Assembly (NCBI GenBank): GCA_963797175.1
Contig: CAWCOL010000007.1
Location: forward strand, 1 to 64,000
Length of the DNA: 64,000 bases
Reading direction: 5' to 3'
DNA from: DATLLN01 sp963797175
Lineage (GTDB): Bacteria; Actinomycetota; Thermoleophilia; Gaiellales; JAICJC01
Of the stretch, positions 57,638 to 64,000 are shown piece after piece. The notes beneath the pieces are model-generated. The model saw only the letters and a program-made list of their open reading frames with translations, did not search any database and was not told where the DNA came from. Position 1 is the first letter of the stretch; every line of letters begins with the position of its first letter. The position numbers were made by a program, and so were the translations under genes.

Positions 57638-58456
57638 TCAGACGCCGACGCGGCGGTGCCGCAGCGCGGGCAGCCGCTCGCGCACGGCCCGCTGCGCGTC
57701 CAGGTCGAGCTCGGCGAGGATGACGCCGTCACCGTCGGGCGCCTCGGCCAGCACCACGCCCCATGGGTCGATGATCATGCTGTGGCCGTAGGACGGCTTG
57801 TGGCCGCCGCCGGGGAAGCCGTGCTGGCCGGCGGCGAGCACGAAGCACTGGTTCTCGATCGCCCGCGCGCGCAGCAGCGGCTCCCAGTGCGCCATGCCGG
57901 TCAGCAGCGTGAAGTTGGACGGGATCGAGAGCGCGAGCGCACCGCGCTCGGTCAGCTCCCGGTAGAGCTCGGGGAAGCGCAGGTCGTAGCAGACGGTGAG
58001 GCCGACCGGCAGTCCGCCGAGGTCGGCGACGACCGCCTCCGATCCGGGCGCGGTGCCGTCCGACTCGCGGTAGCTGACGCCGCCGACGTCCACGTCGAAC
58101 AGGTGGATCTTGGTGTAGGCCGCGGCGATCGCGCCGTCCGGCCCGAAGGCGACCGAGACGTTGCCGACGCCCGGGCCCTCGCCGGCGCCTTCGACGGCGA
58201 TCGAGCCGCAGATCAGGTGGATGCGGTGCTCGCGGGCCCAGCCGGCCAGCGCGTCCACGGTCGGGCCGCCGTCCAGCCGCTCCGCGTGGCGGGCCAGCTC
58301 GGGGCCGTCGGCGACGGCGTTCCACTTCTCCGGCAGCACGACCAGCGTCGCTCCGCGGGCGGCGGCGCGCGCGACCAGCGGCGCCATCCGCTCGATGTTC
58401 TCGGCCTTGTCCGGCCCGGCGACGAACTGCACGCAGGCGGCGAGAGGTCCGCTCAT
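57638..58456 (-). CDS. Carbon-nitrogen hydrolase (nitrilase superfamily)
   Basis: 272 residues with the catalytic triad Glu43 (VLPEKW), Lys116 (YTKIHLFDVD) and Cys156 (VCYDLRFPE). It hydrolyses an amide or carbamoyl bond. Features (NFTLLTGMAHWEPLLRARA) resemble omega-amidase or Nit2-type enzymes, which deaminate small dicarboxylic amides. ATG 58454-58456 overlaps the ctaG stop. Confidence 0.9.
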   Translation of the reverse strand: MSGPLAACVQFVAGPDKAENIERMAPLVARAAARGATLVVLPEKWNAVADGPELARHAERLDGGPTVDALAGWAREHRIHLICGSIAVEGAGEGPGVGNVSVAFGPDGAIAAAYTKIHLFDVDVGGVSYRESDGTAPGSEAVVADLGGLPVGLTVCYDLRFPELYRELTERGALALSIPSNFTLLTGMAHWEPLLRARAIENQCFVLAAGQHGFPGGGHKPSYGHSMIIDPWGVVLAEAPDGDGVILAELDLDAQRAVRERLPALRHRRVGV

Positions 58457-59199
58457 GAGGGGGAACCTACCGCGTCGTCGGCGAGCAGCGCGGTGAAGGC
58501 CCAGAACGCCGCGACGAACAGGATCGCGCTCTGCTCGATCGCCATCAGGATGCCGCCCAGCGACTGGTCGTCCAGCGGTGACAGACCCCACAGGTGCGGC
58601 GTCGTGTCGTAGTAGGGGTAGATCGTCGAGCTGCTGAGCGCGATCAGGAGCGCCACCGGCGATGCCAGGAAGAAGGCGATCGAGAGGTACACGACGCGGT
58701 TCCCGGGCCGCATCCGACCGGTCAGCACCGGCCACCAGAAGGCGAACCCGGCGGTGAGGAACAGCAGGTGTTCGAAGCCGAGCGGCCACTCGTGGTCGAG
58801 CGCGTAGCCGTACACCGCCGGCACGTGGACGACGTACCAGACCGTGAGCCACAGACAGAGGGCGACCACCGGCTGCGTGACCGCGAGGACGGCGGCCGGG
58901 CGTTCCGCGATCCGCGCCATCCGTGGCGTCAGGCCAAGGATCAGGAGGGGCGGCGCCCAGTCCGCCAGCATCACGTTCTGGAGCAGGTGGAACGAGAGCA
59001 TGGAGTGCAGCGCGAGGTGCTCGATCGGCGAGAGCAGCGCCGTGGCGATCAGCAGCAGGCCGGCGAAGAAGCACGCCCGCCGCCACAGCGGCACGGCGAA
59101 GTGGCCGGATGCCCACGCGTACCAGGCGCCGAACAGCAGCACCGCGGCAGCCCACTCGACGTCCAGTACCGGCCGCCACGGGTCGAACGCGAGCAGCAT
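58453..59199 (-). CDS. ctaG: Cytochrome c oxidase assembly factor CtaG (caa3 type)
   Basis: 248 residues with about seven membrane helices. The family's metal-handling histidines appear in IEHLALHSMLSFHLLQNVM and GFEHLLFL. It helps insert copper into a caa3-type oxidase, so aerobic respiration is implied. It overlaps the clpS stop and the nitrilase start, making a clpS-ctaG-nitrilase transcript. Confidence 0.88.
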   Translation of the reverse strand: MLLAFDPWRPVLDVEWAAAVLLFGAWYAWASGHFAVPLWRRACFFAGLLLIATALLSPIEHLALHSMLSFHLLQNVMLADWAPPLLILGLTPRMARIAERPAAVLAVTQPVVALCLWLTVWYVVHVPAVYGYALDHEWPLGFEHLLFLTAGFAFWWPVLTGRMRPGNRVVYLSIAFFLASPVALLIALSSSTIYPYYDTTPHLWGLSPLDDQSLGGILMAIEQSAILFVAAFWAFTALLADDAVGSPS

Positions 59200-59504
59200 C
59201 AGGCCGACGGCGTCAGGGGCGCCATCGTCAGGCCGAGGCCGGACAGCTGCTCCCAGTACAGCTCGGCCTGCTCGCGGTGCCCCGACCAGACGACCGCCTG
59301 GCCGCTCTGGTGGATGCGGTTTGCGAACGTCATGCCCCGCTCGAACGTGACGCCGGGCAGCGTCCGGGCCAGCGCGAAGGCCACCCCGTCGAACGTGTTG
59401 TGGCTGTCGTTCTTGACGATCACCAGCCAGGGCCGGTCGGAGCCCGACCCGGAGTCACCCGCCCGGGGCCTCGTCTTGCGGACAGGCGGCGCCACCGTGG
59501 ACAT
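59199..59504 (-). CDS. clpS: ATP-dependent Clp protease adaptor ClpS
   Basis: 101 residues. The N-terminal flexible part (APPVRKTRPRAGDSGSG) is followed by the folded domain PWLVIVKNDSHNTFDGVAFALARTL, with the conserved ND-x-x-x-T pocket that binds N-degrons, and FANRIHQSGQAVVWSGHRE. It delivers substrates to ClpC/ClpA. ATG 59502-59504 was chosen. Its stop overlaps the ctaG start (TGATG). Confidence 0.93.
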   Translation of the reverse strand: MSTVAPPVRKTRPRAGDSGSGSDRPWLVIVKNDSHNTFDGVAFALARTLPGVTFERGMTFANRIHQSGQAVVWSGHREQAELYWEQLSGLGLTMAPLTPSA

Positions 59505-59627
59505 GCTTCGAGTGTACCGGCCTCGGCGCGGCGTCCAAGACGCTGGCCGCATCCGTCCCGGCGACGCTATGGCAGCCGCTCGAGCCCGGGCCTTCGGGTA
59601 CAGGCGACGCACCCGTAGTCTGGAGGC

Positions 59628-59798
59628 ATGCGTTCCAGAGACCGCAAGCTATCCGTCGTCCTGCTCGTCGCTGCGCTGATCATCGGACCCGCGGCCTACT
59701 TCGATCTCGTCGGTGACTGGGGCCGGATCCTGTTCAGTGTCCTCCTCGTCGCCGGGTTCCTGACGTCCGTCCGAGAGTGGGTCGAGGCGAAGCGCTAG
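59628..59798 (+). CDS. Very small two-helix membrane protein
   Basis: 56 residues: MRSRDRKLSVVLLVAALIIG begins a first helix, and GRILFSVLLVAGFLTS a second, followed by the charged end REWVEAKR. GGAGG lies one base before the ATG, rather close. Function unknown. Read directly from the sequence in a gap divergent from clpS. Confidence 0.6.
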   Translation: MRSRDRKLSVVLLVAALIIGPAAYFDLVGDWGRILFSVLLVAGFLTSVREWVEAKR

Positions 59799-59872
59799 CT
59801 CTGGCTCGGGTCGCTCGAAAGGTGCTCAAGCCCGCCGCCCGACGCGCCGATGTGGGCAGCGTGAGCATCGTG

Positions 59873-59986
59873 ATGACAGTGCTCGCCAGCCACTCAGGCA
59901 GCGATCAGCAGGCGCAGGCGATCATCGTCTGGGTGCTGGTGGCGCTCGTCGCCATCGCCACGCTGATCATGCTCGAACGGCACTAG
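59873..59986 (+). CDS. Possible micro-protein with one membrane helix
   Basis: 37 residues from ATG 59873 (MTVLASHSGSDQQAQAIIVW) with a helix IIVWVLVALVAIATLIML. No ribosome-binding site is clear and it could be longer or not made. Listed because the hydrophobic helix is intact and it follows the previous small membrane gene. Confidence 0.3.
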   Translation: MTVLASHSGSDQQAQAIIVWVLVALVAIATLIMLERH

Positions 59987-59995
59987 ATCGCGCCG

Positions 59996-60571
59996 TCAGC
60001 CGGCGTTCTGGGCGGCCCACTCGCGGTCGAGGATCGCGTAGACCAGCTCGCTCTGCCACTCGTCCTTGACCCACTCGTTCTCGATCAGATGGGCCTCGCG
60101 GCGCATGCCCAGCCGCTCCAGCACGCGAGCCGACGCGGCGTTGCGCGCCTCCAGCCGCCCGATGATCCGGTGCAGCCGCAGGTGCTCGAACCCGAGCTGC
60201 ACCATCCGCCGCCCAGCCTCGGTCGCGTAACCGTTGCCATGGTGGGCAGGATCGAGGGTGAACCCAACCTCGCCCACCTGGTGCCGCTCGCTGACCCAGC
60301 GGAGCATGCTGATGCCAACCATGACGCCGGTCTCGCGCACCTCGATCGCGAGGGTGAGCGCGTCGTCCTCGCACTCGAGGACGGTGCTCGACATCTTGCG
60401 CTCCAGCCCCTCGCGCACCTCCTCCGGCGAGCGCGCGTCCCAGTAGAGATACCGCGCCACGTCGGGCAGCGACTCGAAGGCGTACACGGCGTCGAAGTCG
60501 TCGGAACGGAACGGCCGGAGGACGAGCCGTTCCGTCTCCAGCGGGAGTGTCAGCTGCCCGGGCACCGGCAT
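59996..60571 (-). CDS. GNAT acetyltransferase of the RimJ/RimL type
   Basis: 191 residues. The pattern LETERLVLRPFRSDDFDAVY, then VGEVGFTLDPAHHGNGYATEA for acetyl-CoA binding and HRIIGRLEARNAASARVLERLGM is that of ribosomal-protein N-terminal acetyltransferases. Targets include small molecules as well as proteins. It lies 3 bp before the hydantoinase B stop. Confidence 0.88.
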   Translation of the reverse strand: MPVPGQLTLPLETERLVLRPFRSDDFDAVYAFESLPDVARYLYWDARSPEEVREGLERKMSSTVLECEDDALTLAIEVRETGVMVGISMLRWVSERHQVGEVGFTLDPAHHGNGYATEAGRRMVQLGFEHLRLHRIIGRLEARNAASARVLERLGMRREAHLIENEWVKDEWQSELVYAILDREWAAQNAG

Positions 60572-60574
60572 AGG

Positions 60575-62065
60575 CTAGCCGCGCCCATAGCCGCCGCCAC
60601 CGGGCGTGCGGATCTCGAGCACGTCGCCCGCGCGGAGCTCCAGTGCGGCCTTGGCGGGGATCCGCCGGCCGTTCAGCAGGTTGAGGCCGGTCGCGCCCGG
60701 GCCGCCGCCCGCCGCGCCCGCGGGCCGGTGCCTGCGCCGCTCCGTCATCACCGAGACGCGGCAGTCCTCCAGCACGCGATAGGCACGGATCACGCCGTCG
60801 CCGCCGCGGTGCCGCCCTTCACCGCCGCTGCGGCGCCGCACCGCATAGCGCTCCAGCCGGATCGGGTACTCGCGCTCCAGCGCCTCGACCGGCGTGTTCA
60901 GCGTGTTCGACATCGCGACGTGGACGGCGCTCGGCCCGTCCGCATCCGGGCACGCCCCCTGGCCGCCGCCGATCGTCTCGTAGTGCGTGAACCGCTCGTT
61001 GCCGAAGCTGACATTGTTCATCGTGCCCTGACCCAGCGCCGGCACGGGCACCGCCTCGCCGAAGGCCGCCTGGACGACGTCCACGATCCTGCTCGAGGTC
61101 TCCACGTTGCCCGCGACGACAGCGGCGGGGAACCGCGCGTTGACGAGGCAGCCGTCGGGTGCAGCGATCCGCACCGGCACGTAGGCGCCGCCGGACGCCG
61201 GGATGTCGGGATCGCAGACCATGCGCACGACGTAGTAGACCGCCGCGCGGGTGACCGCGATCGGGCAGTTGACGTTGCCCGGCTGCTGCGGCGCGGTGCC
61301 CGCGAAGTCCACCAGCAGCTCGTCGCCATCGATGGTCACCGCGACCTCGATCGGGATGTCGCGGGTGCCGATGCCGTCGCCTTCCATCACGTCGCGGGCC
61401 CCGAACGTGCCGTCCGGCAGGCGCGAGATCGCCTCCCGGATCCGCCGCTCGGACGCCGCGTGCAGCTCGTCCATGCCCTGCCGCAGCGGCCGCCGGCCGA
61501 ACCGCTCCGCCAGCTCTCGCAGCCGCCGCGCGCCGGTGTCATGGCAGGCGATCTGGGCGCGCAGGTCGGCCCGGCGCTGCGCCGGATTCCGCATGTTCGC
61601 CACCATCAGCTCGACCACCTCGCCGGTCAGCCGCATCGGCGGGATCACCATCCCCTCCTGGTACAGCTCCCGCGCGCCCACCGGCAGGCTGCCCGGCCGC
61701 ATCCCACCGACGTCCGCGTGGTGGGCGCGGGAGATCAGCACCCCGAGGTCGTCCACGACCGAGACCAGCGTGATGTCCGGCAGGTGCGTACCGCCCGTGT
61801 ACGGGTCGTTCACGACCAGCAGCTCGCCGGGCTGCGGTGCGAGCGCGAGGCAGGCCGCGACCGCGTCCGGCATCGCGCCCAGGTGCACGGGCATGTGCTC
61901 GGCCTGGGCGATCATCCGGCCGTCCGTGTCGAACACGGCGGTCGAGCAGTCGCGCCGCTCCTTGATGTTGGCCGAGTGCGCGGCGCGCACCAGCGCCGCC
62001 CCCATCTCCTCGGCGACGCCGCGCAGCGCCGAGCCGAGCACCTGGAGCCGGGCCGGATCGATCAC
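60575..62065 (-). CDS. hyuB: Hydantoinase/oxoprolinase subunit B
   Basis: 496 residues from GTG 62063-62065, which overlaps the hyuA stop as GTGA; an ATG at 62080 would add five residues. HyuB contributes to ATP-dependent opening of cyclic amides such as hydantoin, N-methylhydantoin or 5-oxoproline, or to acetone carboxylation. Signature parts: SANIKERRDCSTAVFD, DPYTGGTHLPDITLV, VDFAGTAPQQPGNVNCP and the C-terminal TPGGGGYG. Pairs with hyuA. Confidence 0.9.
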   Translation of the reverse strand: MIDPARLQVLGSALRGVAEEMGAALVRAAHSANIKERRDCSTAVFDTDGRMIAQAEHMPVHLGAMPDAVAACLALAPQPGELLVVNDPYTGGTHLPDITLVSVVDDLGVLISRAHHADVGGMRPGSLPVGARELYQEGMVIPPMRLTGEVVELMVANMRNPAQRRADLRAQIACHDTGARRLRELAERFGRRPLRQGMDELHAASERRIREAISRLPDGTFGARDVMEGDGIGTRDIPIEVAVTIDGDELLVDFAGTAPQQPGNVNCPIAVTRAAVYYVVRMVCDPDIPASGGAYVPVRIAAPDGCLVNARFPAAVVAGNVETSSRIVDVVQAAFGEAVPVPALGQGTMNNVSFGNERFTHYETIGGGQGACPDADGPSAVHVAMSNTLNTPVEALEREYPIRLERYAVRRRSGGEGRHRGGDGVIRAYRVLEDCRVSVMTERRRHRPAGAAGGGPGATGLNLLNGRRIPAKAALELRAGDVLEIRTPGGGGYGRG

Positions 62066-63921
62066 CGGGTCACCCGCCATGCGCCGTCGGCGGCGCGCCT
62101 TGCCGTCCAGCCCCTCGCCACCCACAGCGTCGCGCCGTCCAGGGCGACGCGCCGCGGGCCGCGGACGGCGGCGGTGCGCGGCACGCGCTCGAGCTCCAGC
62201 GCCGGGCCGGCCGAGACCACGGCCTGGCGGACGTTGACGAGCTCGATCTCGCCTCCGGGATCGCTGAACCCGAACCGCCGCTCATGCTGCTCTGCGAAGC
62301 GCCCGGCCAGCGTCCGCAGCGGCTCCAGCGGCACGTTCAGCTCGAAGCCCTGGCCGCGGTAACGCAGGTCGGCCGACGGCTCGGCCCGCGCGCCGCGCTC
62401 GCGGAGCAGCGCCGGCACGAGCTTGCCCATCTCGCCCGCACGCAGGCCGGACAGCGGACGCATCACGCCCTGGACGGCGTCGCGGCGGCGGTCGCACGCC
62501 GCGATGCCGAGCGCCGAGAGCACGCCGCCCGCGGCGGGGACGGCGATCCGGCGGATGCCGAGCGCCCCGGCCACCCCGCAGGCGTGCATCGGCCCGGCCC
62601 CGCCGAACGCGACCAGCTCGAACGCGCGCGGATCGTGGCCCTGCTCGACGCTGACCACGCGGATCGCCCGCACCATCTCCTCGTCGGCCACGGCGACGAT
62701 CCCCTCGGCCGCCGCGCGCAGGTCGTCGAAGCCGCCGGCGACGGTCGCAACCGCGCGCTGGGCGGCGGCGCGGTCGAGGCGCAGGCCTCCCGCCAGCGGC
62801 TCGTCGGGATCGAGCCGGCCCAGCACCAGGTTGGCGTCGGTCACGGTGGGCAGCGTCCCGCCGCGGCCGTAGCAGGCGGGCCCGGGATCGGCGCCCGCGC
62901 TCTGCGGGCCGACGCGCAGCGCCCCGCCCGCGTCGATCCAGGCAACGCTGCCGCCGCCCGCGCCGACCGTGTGGATATCGAGCATCGGCAGCCGCACCGG
63001 GACGCCGGCGACGACGCGCTCGGTCGACCGGCCCGGACAGCCGCCGCGGATCAGCGAGACGTCGCAGCTGGTGCCGCCCATGTCGAACGCGATCGAGTCT
63101 CCGGCGCCGCCGGAGACGACCGCCGCGACGCCGCCGGCCGGGCCGGACAGCAGCAGCCGCGCCGGATGGCCGGCCGCCTCGTCGAGGGCGCAGAGACCCC
63201 CGCTGGACTGCATCAGCAGCGGCTCGGGCAGGCCGGCGCGTGCCATCCCGGCGCCGAGGCCCGCCAGGTAGGCGCCCGCGACCGGCCCCAGGTACGCGTC
63301 CACGACGGTCGTCGACGCGCGCTCGTACTCGCGGTACTCGGCGGCGATCTCGTGGGAGGCGACGACGAAGACCCCGGGCAGCAGGTCGCGCAGGATGCGC
63401 GCGGCCGCGGCTTCGTGACGGGCGTCCGCATACGAGTGCAGCAGGCAGACCGCCACCGCCTCGACGCCGGCCCGGCGCAGCCGACGGGCGGCGCGCTCGA
63501 CGCTGCCGCGGTCGAGGGCGCGCAGCACGCGGCCGGACGCCAGCCGCTCGTCGACGCCGGCCGTGACGTCGGCCAGCGGCGGCGGTGCCGCGACGCACGG
63601 CCGGTAGAGGTGCGGCCGCGCCTGCCGGGCCAGCGCGAGCACGTCCTCGAAGCCCGCGGTCGCGACCAGGGCGGTGCGGGCGCCCGCCCGCTCGAGCAGC
63701 GCGTTAGTGGCAACCGTCGTGCCGTGGGCCAGGTGCGTCACGTCCGCCGCGTCGAGCCCGGCCCGCTCCAGGGCGAGCGCGACGCCCTCGCGCATGCCCT
63801 GCGCCCGGTCGGCCGGCGTCGTCGAGACCTTGGCCGTCGTCAGCCGGCCGCCGTGCACCAGCGCCACGTCCGTGAACGTGCCGCCGATGTCCACCCCGAT
63901 CAACGTCGATGATCGAGCCAT
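62062..63921 (-). CDS. hyuA: Hydantoinase/oxoprolinase subunit A (ATPase)
   Basis: 619 residues. N-terminal actin-like ATP site TLIGVDIGGTFTDVALV, then THLAHGTTVATNALLER, LLSGPAGGVAAVVSGG, IAFDMGGTSCDVSLI, and VEQGHDPRAFELVAFGGAGPMHA. It works with HyuB on cyclic amides; the exact substrate (hydantoin, oxoproline, methylhydantoin or acetone) is not readable. ATG 63919-63921 is preferred over a TTG three codons upstream. Divergent from the gene at the right edge. Confidence 0.92.
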   Translation of the reverse strand: MARSSTLIGVDIGGTFTDVALVHGGRLTTAKVSTTPADRAQGMREGVALALERAGLDAADVTHLAHGTTVATNALLERAGARTALVATAGFEDVLALARQARPHLYRPCVAAPPPLADVTAGVDERLASGRVLRALDRGSVERAARRLRRAGVEAVAVCLLHSYADARHEAAAARILRDLLPGVFVVASHEIAAEYREYERASTTVVDAYLGPVAGAYLAGLGAGMARAGLPEPLLMQSSGGLCALDEAAGHPARLLLSGPAGGVAAVVSGGAGDSIAFDMGGTSCDVSLIRGGCPGRSTERVVAGVPVRLPMLDIHTVGAGGGSVAWIDAGGALRVGPQSAGADPGPACYGRGGTLPTVTDANLVLGRLDPDEPLAGGLRLDRAAAQRAVATVAGGFDDLRAAAEGIVAVADEEMVRAIRVVSVEQGHDPRAFELVAFGGAGPMHACGVAGALGIRRIAVPAAGGVLSALGIAACDRRRDAVQGVMRPLSGLRAGEMGKLVPALLRERGARAEPSADLRYRGQGFELNVPLEPLRTLAGRFAEQHERRFGFSDPGGEIELVNVRQAVVSAGPALELERVPRTAAVRGPRRVALDGATLWVARGWTARRAADGAWRVTR

Positions 63922-63943
63922 GGCGGGCAAGGATATGCTCCTG

Positions 63944-64000
63944 ATGGTGGAGATACCGCGCCATCACTCGACCGAGGCGACGGCGCGCGACCGCGGCGCC
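63944..64000 (+). CDS. N-terminal fragment of a protein at the right edge (possibly C45-type acyltransferase)
   Basis: Only 19 codons are present: MVEIPRHHSTEATARDRGA. AAGGA lies ten bases before the chosen ATG; ATG 63935 and GTG 63947 are also possible. The start is reminiscent of the C45 peptidase / isopenicillin N acyltransferase-like family, but the catalytic Cys would be outside the window. Function not assignable from this fragment. Confidence 0.45.
   Translation, partial: MVEIPRHHSTEATARDRGA

Overview
This is a chromosomal segment from a high-GC Gram-positive bacterium. I infer Actinomycetota, probably class Thermoleophilia (Solirubrobacterales/Gaiellales-like). The reasons are the very GC-rich codon use, GTG and TTG starts, many -10-like hexamers only 6-10 bases before start codons (leaderless transcripts), ClpC with ClpS, a DUF2469 protein, a CGNR regulator, and recurrent short GGCAC-centred palindromes between genes. 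No tRNA, rRNA, CRISPR array, insertion sequence or prophage gene was seen.

Layout. (1) 1-6.7 kb: a dihydroxyacetone/glycerol module. A dedicated phosphorelay (PtsI, PtsH, DhaM) feeds DhaK/DhaL, with an aquaporin/glycerol facilitator. An IclR regulator and an RpiR regulator sit at the left end, and two copies of a TTCGA-N5-TCGAA-like operator lie before dhaM and before the facilitator gene. The iclR gene has several frame breaks and dhaM has one. (2) 6.7-18.8 kb: mostly housekeeping (clpC, lysS, greA, dus) with an ECF sigma factor and its partner, a cupredoxin, an HD protein, a cupin, a lipoprotein cytochrome c and a PhyH-type oxygenase. (3) 18.8-23.4 kb: an FtsX-type exporter with two ATPase domains on one chain. 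(4) 23.4-30.8 kb: a tryptophanase-family lyase facing an operon that ends in Rid, DUF1028 and a copper amine oxidase, and that also carries folK, a GST and coaX. (5) 31.2-34.1 kb: folP, folB, a CPBP protease, a LuxR-type response regulator, and a 92-bp tandem repeat carrying copies of the folB 3' end. (6) 34.1-37.7 kb: a translationally coupled pair, a non-pyrrolysine MttB-family methyltransferase and a trimethylamine-dehydrogenase-like flavoprotein. (7) 37.8-42.6 kb: a secreted subtilase with WDSA repeats, an orphan histidine kinase and a secreted phosphodiester glycosidase-like protein. (8) 42.7-51.4 kb: ftsH-hpt-tilS, then a run of metabolic genes. (9) 51.4-57.6 kb: tandem GAF-GAF-GGDEF diguanylate cyclases and an acyl-CoA dehydrogenase. 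(10) 57.6-64 kb: nitrilase-ctaG-clpS, small membrane proteins, and a hydantoinase/oxoprolinase A-B pair at the right edge.

How it fits together. The accessory theme is carbon and nitrogen recovery from small amines, methylated amines, aromatic amino acids, hydantoin-like cyclic amides and C3 compounds. Genes are packed tightly, with many ATGA or GTGA stop/start overlaps that indicate translational coupling. The most unusual features are the MttB/TMADH pair without a corrinoid protein, the 92-bp repeat grown from the folB tail, the palindrome families, and the subtilase whose reading frame appears to have slipped just before its junction with the kinase gene.
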